In this document: piece after piece, positions 37,096-46,904 of the stretch
Position numbering within the stretch: position 1 is the first letter of the stretch
Layout of the letters: each line of letters opens with the position of its first letter
Assembly: GCF_032884065.1 (NCBI RefSeq)
Contig: NC_088865.1
Coordinates: 48,148,868-48,212,867 of the forward strand
DNA from: Artemia franciscana
Taxonomy: Eukaryota > Arthropoda > Branchiopoda > Anostraca > Artemiidae
DNA: 64,000 nt
Direction: 5' to 3'
Translations under genes and position numbers: made by a program
Notes under the pieces: model-generated
Seen by the model: the letters and a program-made list of their open reading frames with translations, nothing else
Database searches by the model: none
Told to the model about the DNA's origin: nothing

Positions 37096-38085
37096 CAGGG
37101 TCAAGGCCATACCCAGGGAGGGGGGTTTACCGGTTTGAACCCCCCAAACTCCAGCTCAAAAGTTTTAGTCCGAATCTTGTAAAAGTAGCAAAAACGCGTA
37201 TAGACAAATTTTTACAAACTGTAATCTTGATAATCACTAATCTATTGCAGTCAGTAGGTCATACGTTGCCGAATATGTAATTGTGAAACACAAAACAGGA
37301 AACACAAAGGGGTCAAACGACAGTTTGTTTTGTCAGTTTGGTTTCCGACTGTTAAGGGAAGAGCGACTCGAAACATGAAAAGGAAAGGCGATATAACATA
37401 TTTTTATTGCACCCAAGCGGAAGAGGTTAGTTATTTCTTATAGTGACGTTAACAGGCCGTCAACGGATTGTTCATATGTCCCTGCAGACTTAAATACCAC
37501 AGAAGTAGTTGCTGATGCTCATGTTAAACTTGAGAACGCTGAATTTATTCACATCCGAGTCCACTCGATAAAGTCATTTGGTTCCAAACGACACAAGTCG
37601 TCGTCACTCGACACAGTGACCGAACTTCGTCTGCTAAAGAGTCCTTGGACTCCAGGAATTACATATACTTTTACAATATCTGGGAAAAGAAAGTTGAAGT
37701 TTCAGTTGGGTTGGTTGATTCGTTTCATCTAGTTCTCCTATTCGCCATCTGAAGACGGTGCTTTTTGTTGATTCTGTCTTCTTTTTCGTCCAAAAACAGC
37801 TGGCAAGGGCAGTAACCAGTGCTTAGGTAACCTTGTCAGCAAACCCTTCAAGAACTGGAAGGATGCAATTGAATGCTGCACAAGTCACCACCAAACACAG
37901 CTTCACAAAATATACTTTAAACGCAGACAACTTCATTTCTGTTATGGAGAAAAGGCATGGTATCATCATCAACCAGATAGACACAGCAAGGGCAGTTTAA
38001 GGTCAGGAAAATTGTCATAAACTGAAACTGATTTTTGAAATTCTAATATTTTACAGAAGGTAACAGCTTACCCTTCGGGGTATGG

Positions 38086-38257
38086 AGGCTTCTGGTCCCA
38101 TTTCCCTCAGAGATCCAGAACCATCTTAAAATGATTGCAGTTTTCGAGCTCTTTTGCGACAAAGGGCAAGTATAGGCTTCTGGTCCCATTTCCCTCACAG
38201 ATCCAGAACCATCTTAAAATGATTGCAATTTTTGAGCTCTTTTGCGCAAAGGGCAAG
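38086..38257 (+). repeat. 88-bp tandem duplication inside the hAT coding region
   Basis: 'aggcttctggtcccatttccctca...aaagggcaagtat' is present twice, 88 bp apart, with only a few differences. Because 88 is not a multiple of three, it breaks the transposase frame. Confidence 0.92.
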
Positions 38258-38589
38258 TATTGGTGATGAAATTTTGGTGAAACATCTTCTTTCCTCAACA
38301 GCGAATGCCCTCTAAAATTCACCAAAGGTTCAGAATGGTCTGATTGCCACTTGTGCAGAAATTGTTCAAAAGTCCAATGACGAAAAAGTGAACGCAAGTC
38401 CTTGCTCTTCGGTGCTTGCGGACAAAATGGCGGACATTTCCTATATGGAAAAGGTATGTGTTTGTGTCTGCTAAACCAGTAGTATCCCCACATATAGTAG
38501 GTTTTGTTCACTTTTGATTATTACGTAATAGGACTTGTTAGAGCCCACTAGCAAAGCAGGGAATCCCCGCTTGTGGGGGGGACACAACC

Positions 38590-38800
38590 ATGGGTGTTAG
38601 ATGATGGTGCCGTACACGTGAGATGCTATGCAATGACGGTGCACACGTGGGAGGTTGCGTAAAGAAGGCAAACACATGGAATGCTAAGTAATGGTGGCGC
38701 CCACGTTGGATGTTACGTAACGGTGGTGCAAACGTGGGATATTACATAATTTTGGCGCACACGTGGGATGTTATATAATGATATTGTAAAAGCAGGATTT
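38590..38800. repeat. Tandem ~34-bp units of the left foldback arm
   Basis: Units of the form 'cacgtgggatgttacataatggtggcg' repeat about six times with variation. They are mirrored in inverted orientation at 40965-41150. Many units contain CACGTG or a one-base variant. Confidence 0.85.
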
Positions 38801-38959
38801 TACATAATACTTTAATAGATTTTTTCGTCAGGATTTCATTTTTCATTAGGATTTATTTTCTTCCAAGGGTTTTTTTTCTTGCAAGGCGTTTTTTCTTTGT
38901 CTATTTCTTTCATAATATTTTTCTCGGGAAACCTTTACATTCCAAAGATTTTTGTCTGC

Positions 38960-39028
38960 ATTAGGATTCGAAAGGGATTTCCCCTCAATGGAATGGAGCA
39001 CTAGACAGTTAGACTATGAAAGCCTCTT
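38960..39028 (-). other. tRNA-like A/B-box pair inside the foldback element
   Basis: On minus, 'catagtctaactgtctag' (A-box-like, near 39020-39003) is followed about 50 bp later by TTTCGAATCC (B-box-like, near 38972-38963). The spacing fits a tRNA or SINE promoter, but I could not draw a full cloverleaf. The element at 42956-43092 shares 'catagtctaa'. Possibly a SINE relic or chance. Confidence 0.25.
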
Positions 39029-39699
39029 TAAATATAATTGTTTGGGTACTCTTTCTATTTTATAACTTATTGCATGCAAGGAGAACTCCCTGTCCCGCTT
39101 AATAGAATGATTAAATGGATTGCGTGTTCCGATATGGCTGCAGTAATTGACATGCAGGGGAAAATCGATTACTAGAAATTGCTTACATGTAAAGGGAGCC
39201 TGCTTGATATGTAATATTTTAGAGGGTATTATCAGATAATATTGGGGGTTGTTCTTGCCGCATTTTCTAGTAATAGAGTCTTTTACTCAAATTGATCTTA
39301 CTATCAGAATATGCTATCAGAGACTAAATAAAAGCGAGAGTATCATTATGGTTAGATTATGCTACATCTTCATATACGATCAAAAGTATTTCTTTTCCTC
39401 TTCACTACACAGAATTTAGCACTTATATTAGAGGCAATCTTGAACAAGCATCCCTATGTACATAGGCCACAATACGCTTTAATTACTTAAATTTAAGATC
39501 TGTCCTTGAACAAGAAATCTAAAGAATGAAGGCTTTGTACATTCAAATTTTATTAATAAAAGTAAATTTAAAAGCATTATTAAAACACAGAAAAAATAAA
39601 TAAAACTCAACAAACAAAAAACAGAACCTGAAAAAAACTTATAAAGGATAAAAACTAATGAATAATGAACTATGAATTGAAGACAGGTGGGAACCCCTT

Positions 39700-40830
39700 G
39701 CAAGTAATTTCAGAGGGTAAGGGAAGGAAGTTTGATATTACGGGTAAATTTAAGCAATAGAGGTATTACTGAGTGACCTTAATAAAGATACTTCGTTTCT
39801 GTTGGTCTATTAGATGGGCTTACCTGTCACAATCCATTAATTTACGCATTGATGCTAGCAAAATTACAGTTTAAAAAAAATGAAACATGCAAACGAAGAA
39901 AAAAAGAGACAGAATTTGGTATTCGGTCATTTATAAAAGTTTGAATAAAAATCTCACGTTTCTTAGAGCCAGGACAATGTATATTTACGCCACTGTGACA
40001 ATATGTGACTAGTCCACCCTAGGAAGCAATTCCAGGAGGGGTGGGTTGTTATTAGAGGTAAATTTAAGCCATATTAAGAGGTATTTCTCAGATTTCCTTA
40101 TGAAAATACCTTGTTTGTATTTCTCGATTAGATGCACCTGTATGTTAAATTTCTTTAGTTTAAATCTTGATACTAGCAAAATCACCATTTGTAAAATGAA
40201 ACATTCAAACGAAGAAAAAGAGATAGATTTTTGCATTCGGATTTCCGAGAGGTTTTAATGAAAATATCACTTTTCTTTGAGCCAAAACTATGTATATTAA
40301 TATCATCGTGACAATATGTGACTAGCCCCCTCCTAGCAATTCCAGAAGGGGCTGGGTTGCTATTAGAGGTAAATTTAAGTCATATTTAGACGTATTTTTG
40401 AGAAATCTCAACAAAAATGCCTCGTTTCTATTGCTTTATTGGGTGTGCCTGCCTGTTACATTTTATCAATTTAAATCTTGATGCTAGTAAAATCACATTT
40501 TGAAAAATAAAGCATGCAAACGAAGGAAAAAGAGACTGATTTTCGCATGCGGTTACTTCTAAGAGGTCTTAATTAACGTACATCGTTTCTCTTTCTATAT
40601 TAGACTCACCTGGAAGAAACACAGAGACAGTTTTCTACATTCGGCTATTTCTGAGAGGCTTTAATAAAATGCCACGTTTCTTTGAGCCAAGACTATGTAT
40701 ATTTCACGCCACCGTGAGAATATGTGAATGACCCAGCACCTAGTAAGCAAATTCAGACGGAAGGGGGCTTGTTATCAGCGATAAATTTATTCCATATTAA
40801 GAATCATTTTTGAGAGGTCTTAATGAAAAT
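39700..40830. repeat. Four tandem units (~310-410 bp) in the foldback core
   Basis: The phrase 'aggaggggtgggttgttattagaggtaaattta' recurs near 39710, 40030, 40340 and 40752. Each is followed by 'cttgatgctagcaaaatcac' and 'gaaacatgcaaacgaagaaaaagagac', then 'tttgagccaagactatgtatatt...gtgacaatatgtgactag'. The last unit is longer. Non-coding. Confidence 0.85.
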
Positions 40831-41471
40831 GCCTCAGAAAAAACACCTTAAAAGAAAAAAAAAGATTGAAAGAAACTGAAATCCTGAAGAAAAAGGCCCT
40901 GAAAGAAAAAAACACCTTGACAGAAAGAAAAATCCAGAAGAAAAATCTCTTAAAGTATTATGTAACATCCCACGTGTGAACCATCGTTACATAACATCCC
41001 ACATGTTAACTACCATTACATAACAGTCACATGTGCACCGCCACTACGTAACATCCCACATGTGAGTCGTCATTACCCAACATCCCACATGTGTACCGTC
41101 ATTACATAGCATCTCAAGTGTGTGCCGTCATTATATAACACCCATGTTTTAGTCCCCCTCAGTTACGAGCGCGGATTCTCCGCTTGACTAGCAGACTTTA
41201 TTAAGTCCGATTAAGTAACAACCAAAAGCAAACAAAACCTATAATGTAAAAACCAAAGAAATAACACTCTCTATTAAATAGCAAGCATTTGCATCTCTTA
41301 GACAACATTCCCTATGATGTAGGTGTAATATACCGTTACAGACGCGCTAGAGTATTGCGTAGGACCCAGATATGCGTAATAACGCCTTGAGGTGTTCGTA
41401 GCTCCATTTGTACATCCCTTATGGGCCTTCCAGAAAACCTATTGGGGATACTACTTACACATCTGCCTGAA

Positions 41472-42166
41472 ATGTTCACGAAGATTTTCTTGGTTACGTC
41501 CCAGTTACGGATCTATTGGGACAAGGTCTCGCTTTGGCAATTCTGAGTTATTTGGAAATCCTTGGGCTTGACCAAAACAAGATTATTGGCCAAGGATATT
41601 TTGGTGTGGCAGCGATAAGTAACTATTTAAGGAGCGTCCAGACCGTTACACGCCAACAGTATCCAAAGACACTTTATGTCCACTTTAGTGCACATAGTCT
41701 CAACCTTGTCATTTCATCTGTGTGCTCTATTCCAGCTATTAAGCATTTCTTAGGAACTCTATCGCAAATTTGCAATTTTTACAGTGCTTCACCACTGAGA
41801 ACCCAAAATTTGAAAGAAAATATTAATAAACTCTTACCAGATTCGCGAAAAGAGAACCTGACCGGGCTCGGTGAAACAAGATGGATCGAGTACCATAACA
41901 CAGTTTTGCGTTTTCTTGAGCTCTACCAGCCGATTCTGTGTTCTCTCAAAGCTCTTGAGGAAAACAGCAACGCAGAAACGTCTGCGAAAGCGCTCCAAAT
42001 ACTGGACGTCTTGAATCAGTCACAGTTCGTTATGAGTCTCAATGTCGTACAGGAACCTTTCTGCCTGACGCTGCCTTTGTGCAAGACTCTTCAGTCGGTT
42101 AACTGTGACTTGGCTGCCGCTTGTAGATACGTAAAAGCTCTTCTTCCTAGAACAATGACAATGTGA
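41472..42166 (+). pseudogene. hAT transposase core segment (longest intact piece)
   Basis: The longest uninterrupted transposase segment runs from VHEDFLGYVPVTDLLGQGLA through an ATG at 41516 to a stop at 42164-42166. It contains LGLDQNKIIGQGYFGVAAIS and LYVHFSAHSLNLVISSVCSI, the two most conserved blocks of the hAT RNase H-like fold in ZMYM1-like transposases (usual forms GQGYDG and HC-AHSLNL; here D is replaced by F and C by F), and then ETRWIEYHNTVLRFLELY. The aspartate normally in GQGYDG is lost, which argues against activity. This is the second half of the gene whose first half lies before the foldback insertion. Confidence 0.88.
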
Positions 42167-42788
42167 CAAGATTATGTCAATATCTTCACTCCTCTTTTCA
42201 ACAAAGCTCAGTCTTTTGCAGCTATTTTAGGGCTTAAGATGAGTCACCTAAGAACAAGAGGTGGAGGGATACCTCATCTTGACGATCCTGATCTTCTCAA
42301 TCACTATAGAGCCTTACTGTTTATTCCATTTCTAGACCACTCCATATAAGAGCTGAAACAACACTTTAAAATCCATCAGAATCTGTTTTCTCATCCCAGC
42401 ATCCTTGTTCCCGCAAAGATTGTATCAGTTGATCCGAAAACTATGATTTGGGGAATTTGCTTGAGTCACATGGAGAAACTCTTCCCGAGCCAGACTGCTT
42501 GAAGCAAGAGGTAGAGCTTTGGCGAGGCAAATGTGAAAAACTTCTTAAAGACCTTCTTATGCTGAATCTTCTCTTCACGAATGTAACTCGTTCTTTTTTC
42601 CAAATATTTCTCTTCTATTGACTATCCTTGCAACATTGACTGTCAGTCCTAATACTCCAGAGAGAAGCTTCTTTACACCTAGAAGGTTAAAAATCTGGCT
42701 AAGAAATTCAAAAGGACAAGAAAGGCTGAGTGACTTAGTCCTGCTTGCCATTCATAGAGACATTGATGTCTGTCACGAAAAGTCATAA
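42167..42788 (+). pseudogene. hAT transposase C-terminal remnant
   Basis: After the stop at 42166 the homology continues: QDYVNIFTPLFNKAQSFAAI, then LNHYRALLFIPFLDHSI, then LLTILATLTVSPNTPERSFF and RRLKIWLR, then LVLLAIHRDIDVCHEKS before a stop. 'ERSF...RRLK-x-x-LR' is the hAT dimerisation motif. At least three stops or frameshifts separate the blocks. Confidence 0.82.
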
Positions 42789-42955
42789 CCATTTTGACAG
42801 GGAAGAAAAACTGTCGTTTATATTTTGTTTTGTAGGTAGTTAGTTTACTTGACGAAAACTCTTGGACAGCTCTGTAGATATATTATGTACATAAATAATT
42901 AAATAATTGGTTTGCTAGTGCAATACAGTAAAAAAAGACCCTGAAATATACAAAA

Positions 42956-43092
42956 GTGTGGCTAGCGGACGCGTCCTCGTTCGCAATGGGCAGATTGGCA
43001 GTCTCCACGACTAACCATTAGACTATGTCCGGGGGAAGCATTTCGTTGTATCTCCCTTTCAGCGAAAACCTTGTGTACAGCCCTGAGTAGGG
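42956..43092 (-). mobile_element. tRNA-like insertion (possible SINE) with 9-bp direct repeats
   Basis: About 137 bp flanked by perfect TATACAAAA copies (42947-42955 and 43093-43101), which look like a target duplication. On minus it holds TAGTCTAATGGTTAGTCGTG (A-box-like D-arm) and an anticodon-arm-like AGA-CTGCCAA-TCT with a GCC triplet as in tRNA-Gly, then GCGAACGAGGACGC where a B-box would sit, in poor agreement with consensus. A SINE or tRNA pseudogene fits; no tail is obvious. The right flank continues straight into Penelope-like coding sequence. Confidence 0.5.
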
Positions 43093-43425
43093 TATACAAA
43101 ATCCTTTTTCATGTGCTAAATTTATGTGGGAAGGACACAGAGAAACATTGAAATTAGATTATAACACGATAAAATTGCAACATGCTGCTCTTTTAAGTAT
43201 GATAATAAAATAGGAATATTTGAATCAGCCTTGTCAGAACATTTTTTTGACCTTCCACACCATAGTAAATTTTTTGATCAAACGAAAACAATGGATATGT
43301 CTGCTGTATTTTTGAAAAGTTTCCGAAAAATTATTTGTTGAGTTAGTAGAATTAACAGGGATGAAGAGGAGTATAGATTAAATCCAATTTACAATAACTT
43401 AATTAGGGGCAGGTCAAAAATTCAA
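43093..43425 (+). mobile_element. Penelope-like element, GIY-YIG endonuclease fragment
   Basis: Plus-strand reading VYKI...IYVGRTQRNIEIRL (YVGRT at 43123-43137), FESALSEHFFDLPHHSKFFD (about 43215-43275), then INRDEEEYRLNPIYNNLI (43345-43405). 'YVG-x-T-x-R', 'SAL-x-EH', 'H-x-I/K-F' and 'N-x-DEG-x-x-LNP' are the conserved blocks of the GIY-YIG nuclease domain at the C-terminus of Penelope-like elements. A few stops are present. It continues the RT fragment at 36.3-37.1 kb once the hAT and the tRNA-like element are removed. Confidence 0.82.
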
Positions 43426-43744
43426 ACGATAATGTGTTATATAATAGCCCTGATATAAGTGTCAACCTTATTACGGAAAGTTGGGATTAGGTCAATGTCG
43501 GAAAGGGTCAACAAACCGCAGCTAAGTTAGCAAATACAAAAATCCATTGAATTTATAATACATGAGTTTCTTTGACCTATTGTCATATCTAACTTTAGCC
43601 TTCTATATAATCTAATAATCTTAATCTTATAATGGTAATCATGGGTGATAACATGGTGCTTGTGTAAATTCTTTAAAGTAAATATAGTTTTTAACTTTTG
43701 CTAGATTTCATTGCCAAACTTAAGCTAGACCTACGTTGCCTGAT
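43426..43744. other. Presumed 3' flank of the Penelope-like element
   Basis: AT-rich with no ORF. No inverted or direct terminal repeat of the Penelope-like element could be picked out. Confidence 0.35.
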
Positions 43745-44204
43745 CAACGTGAAGTGTTGCGGCAACCTTTCTCCGGCTTTGCCGAATAAAGTATTGCGAG
43801 AGCAACACTTTGGTTTTGTTTCTTTGATATCGGTTAAACGCTGAAGTTGTCAGGCTATCGAAGCTTTTAAAACGTTATGTTCAAAGAAGAACGCGATCAG
43901 TAATCATATGATCAAAATCTATCCCTCAGCGTTGAAAAAACAACAATAACAAAAGAATATCGAAAGAATGGACTAAATTGACTTTGCAGCCAGTTGAACT
44001 TTATCCTTTTCAATCGTAGACATCGTGACGGATGAAAACTTGGAACAATATCTTATATAATCTAGTTGGTATTATACAGCTATCCGTAGCTTTTCAGGAT
44101 TAAAATACCATAGGTGACACTAATTATTACAAAACTACCTCATTGTTTTACGTTATCGTTTGTACCCGTTGCGTAAACACTTAATTCTAGGTTACAGTGA
44201 GTAT

Positions 44205-44475
44205 GGGTAGGCTACACCGACTAGCAAAAGTCACAAACCCCTCTTCACTGAAGATGATTGTAGCCTAACAGACGATTATTACTTACAAGTCCCCTGCATG
44301 TCTTAGCACTGGAACCAAATTGGTCTTACCATCAAATACACCAGAAACAAATAATAGGTAAACCAACTAGCCAAAGTTGCAAACCCCTTATTGCCGAAGA
44401 TGATTATGGTCTAACAGGCGACTGCTGCTTATAAGTCCTCTACTTGTCTCACAATTGGTATCGGCCTATTTTTGG
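44205..44475. repeat. Imperfect tandem duplication of about 135-150 bp
   Basis: 'ccgactagcaaaagtcacaaacccctcttcactgaagatgattgtagcctaacagacga' (44219-44275) returns as 'ccaactagccaaagttgcaaaccccttattgccgaagatgattatggtctaacaggcga' near 44363. The following 'ttacaagtcccctgcatgtct' is also repeated. Confidence 0.75.
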
Positions 44476-44954
44476 TTTCAGTGTGTACCCTACTACTGAA
44501 GTTGTCAACCCCTTGAAACTTTCAAACTAGTATATCTCATGAAGGAATATTTTTTACCAAGAAATGGGTGACATATACTTTGATCAGCTCATCAAGAGCT
44601 ATCCATTGCCGTTGAAAAAAAAAATTCTATCTGTCTTAGTTCAAAAGTTGATTTTTTTGCCGTAGGCCAAATTTCTAACGTCACCACTTAGATAGGAGCA
44701 ATGGATAAGCTCCAATTTCTTCAGCAATGACAAAAAATTTTAAAGTTTAAAAGGTACATCTGATAGCACTTCTCTACCTCAATCCCAAGTCCGAAAAAAC
44801 AAATGATAAACACAGCCGAAATCACGTCAGCACTTTCGGACCCGTGGGAAATTGCCGCTTTTTTGCTTCTGTAAATTTTTCTATTTATCACTCAAAGAAG
44901 ATATATTGGCTGTAGGGCCGGGTAACTGCCGCATATATTTAACACTTATAGATT

Positions 44955-45233
44955 TTAGTCCATCTTCAATTTGAATGTGGTGCCTGCCTGCTTTCCTTCT
45001 AGAACGGAGCTTTCCACTCGAAAGCAGAAACCTTGTTTTATGTAACGAAAGCTTGGCAGCAAAACTTCAGATACTCCTCTCTGACATAGGCTATATAACT
45101 CCACTTCACTTCGCTCACCATAGGCTCTGGCTCGTGGACAAGCAAAAACCATCCTTTTTGGCCCCAGGCAAGAGTTCTGCAGAGCTTTCCAAAATGTAAT
45201 GTCATATTCATCAATCTGGCCTGAGGTCCACAC
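44955..45233 (-). CDS. Unrecognised 92-residue ORF
   Basis: An open frame on minus (MWTSGQIDEYDITFWKALQN ... SVLEGKQAGTTFKLKMD), with a second overlapping minus frame and a plus frame open over the same DNA. The segment is less AT-rich than its surroundings, which alone makes ORFs likelier. It lies inside the region bounded by the inverted TTGCGARAGCAAC tracts. No domain is recognised, and it could be chance or part of a mobile element. Confidence 0.2.
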   Translation of the reverse strand: MWTSGQIDEYDITFWKALQNSCLGPKRMVFACPRARAYGERSEVELYSLCQRGVSEVLLPSFRYIKQGFCFRVESSVLEGKQAGTTFKLKMD

Positions 45234-45699
45234 TTTCCGATAAAAACCGCAAATGTTAGACCCTTACGAGTTTCCAGGAACAAGCCGACATATACGGCAC
45301 AGAAAAAAAAAAAAACGGGACAAAACCAAAGTGTTGCTTTCGCAACACAATTATAAGAGAAACAGTCTGTTGTACTAAAAACAAACTTTTGTATTTCTGT
45401 GTGCTTATTCAGACTATTTACTATGTTTACATTATTTTTGAGGTTATTAAATTGTTACTTTTTTGTCTTTTTCTTTATATGTTGCATTTAATTTAATTTA
45501 ACTTTTTTCCTCGTTGACAAAGGCTCTCGGACATGGAGTCAAAATTTTCATATTTTTATCATTTAAAGTTTTTTGTTGTTCTTTTTTATGTATTATTTTT
45601 TTTTGTTCCACTGATTTATTTAAACTATATCCATTTTTCTCTCTTTAAGGTTTTATGTAAGAGAGAATCAAAAACATTTTTTATGTTTTAATACATTTG

Positions 45700-46280
45700 A
45701 AAATAAAAATTCATATATTAATTTAATCTTCTCGTTTTTTTTCAGCTTTAATCATATCGATTGGCCTAAAAATATTGCAAAGGGTCATTCAAACGGAGAA
45801 TAAAAGATCTTATGTCATTTTAAGTAGCCAAAAAATATTGTGCCAAGGCTAACTATGCCGAACAACAATTTTGGCCCAAAGGTTGTCAAAAAGCCATCGA
45901 GTTATAATCCTGAAATGGCGGGGCAATGTAAGATTACAAGTAAAAAAAAATATATATTGAGCTTTCCGGTTTCAGAGACGATATTGTCGTCCGGTGGCAC
46001 ATCCATCCCGAAAGACGTGCAAAGTCCATACAAAATAAAGGGCTGAAATAAACATTTGTTTTAAATCTTTGTGTAACTAAGTTGGTTCTTTCTATTAAAA
46101 ACGGACAAAATTAATGAAAAATAAGTTTTTCATGTGAATTAATACGAACAACGTTGAAATGTTCATAGAAGTATTTTAAAGCACTAAAACTTGAGCTGAA
46201 GATTGGGTGGCTGAAAAGGTAGCAGCCCCCTCATATTCGCAGTAATTTATGTTCGTTTTCAGTTTTAATATCACTGTTTA
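45700..46280 (-). repeat. Diverged copy of main-family modules
   Basis: 'aaagggtcattcaaacggagaataaaag...cattttaagtagccaaaaaat' (45780-45835) matches the 20.76-20.83 kb part of the inverted copy. 'cccctcatattcgcagtaatttatgttcgttttcagttttaatatcac' (46227-46275) matches the palindrome right arm. Confidence 0.55.
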
Positions 46281-46904
46281 ATCTCGTTTGAAAAAAAAAA
46301 TATTTAGTATAATTAAGAAGACTCTTAATTAAAAAATGATGTTAATAAATATAATTAATAGGACTCTTCAGGACCAATAACAAACCCCAGAAAAAGTTTT
46401 CAGATCTAAATTTGTGAATATCTATGCATAGGGTTTTTTATTTGTTTTTATAGTTTCGTTGTATTTTTTTCAGATGTTTATTTAGTTTTTTTCTCTTTAG
46501 GGCATGACAAATAAAGTTGTTTTTTTTTCGAACTAGGTTAGGCATAGATTTACGAAAAACAAAGGATAAGGGTTTCTGAACATGAAACCAAAATATCCGA
46601 GATTATTATCATTTTACTTAAGGCTCATTCACAATGAGAATTAACTTAAAAGTAAGATTTAGCTAGCGCCAATTCGTTCCAATCAGGTTTTTGATAATTG
46701 GCTGTAACATTGCATGAAAAATTCAGATTGGCTTAAATTATTGCTAGCTAAATCTCAGCATCAGTATAATTAACTGTGAATGTTAAATTAGATTGCTGTC
46801 AGAATAAAAAAGCTTGTCCTGTTGGTATCAAAGGCAGCTCTCCTCGTATATAGGTGTATCTCAGTTAGTTTGAGCTTTAGCGTCGTTCTTTCCATTGATT
46901 AAAC

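Larger units (their letters stand above)
38490..41246. mobile_element. Foldback-type element with arms of about 400 bp
   Basis: About 2.75 kb bounded by long inverted repeats. Left: TAGGTTTTGTTCACTTTTGA, TTACGTAATAGGACTT, CACTAGCAAAGCAGGGAATC (38498-38565). Right, complemented: TAGGTTTTGTTTGCTTTTGG, TTACTTAATCGGACTT, GCTAGTCAAGCGGAGAATC. Inside each arm lie about six or seven tandem units of roughly 34 bp ('cacacgtgggatgttacataatgg'), then a run of 'aggattt-ttt-cttc-agg' phrases reaching about 38925 and 40845. The core has no transposase. Structured long arms with tandem subunits are the hallmark of foldback elements. It interrupts the hAT transposase. No target duplication could be read with confidence. 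Confidence 0.85.
37096..42943 (+). mobile_element. hAT transposon (ZMYM1-like), interrupted
   Basis: The ends are CAGGGTC (37096-37102) and its complement GACCCTG (42937-42943). The coding part can be followed in broken frames. A start-like MKRKGDITYFYC is at 37375. A TTF-type zinc-finger region reads KFQLGWLIRF...GAFC-FC...LVSKPFKNWKDAIECC-H (37691-37890). A middle region reads NFRALL, ALRG and VLADKMADIS (38080-38460). After the inserted foldback element come VHEDFLGYVPVTDLLGQGLA and the 216-residue ORF at 41516-42166. The C-terminal hAT dimerisation motif is ERSFF-TPRRLKIWLR (about 42660-42705), ending at a stop at 42786-42788. No 8-bp target duplication is clear. Stops, frameshifts and the insertion make it inactive. 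Confidence 0.88.
43745..45350. repeat. Region bounded by inverted TTGCGARAGCAACACTTTGG copies
   Basis: 'attgcgagagcaacactttggttttgt' (43793-43819) returns inverted at about 45316-45343 ('acaaaaccaaagtgttgctttcgcaaca'). Each copy begins with a small hairpin (GTGTTGC/GCAACAC). The 1.5 kb between may be a non-autonomous element, but no further inverted identity was seen outside these tracts. Confidence 0.5.

Noticed and set aside
37096-42943. An 8-bp target duplication for the hAT element
   Set aside because: The flanks TTATAAAG and AAATATAC do not match; the ends are called from CAGGGTC/GACCCTG only.
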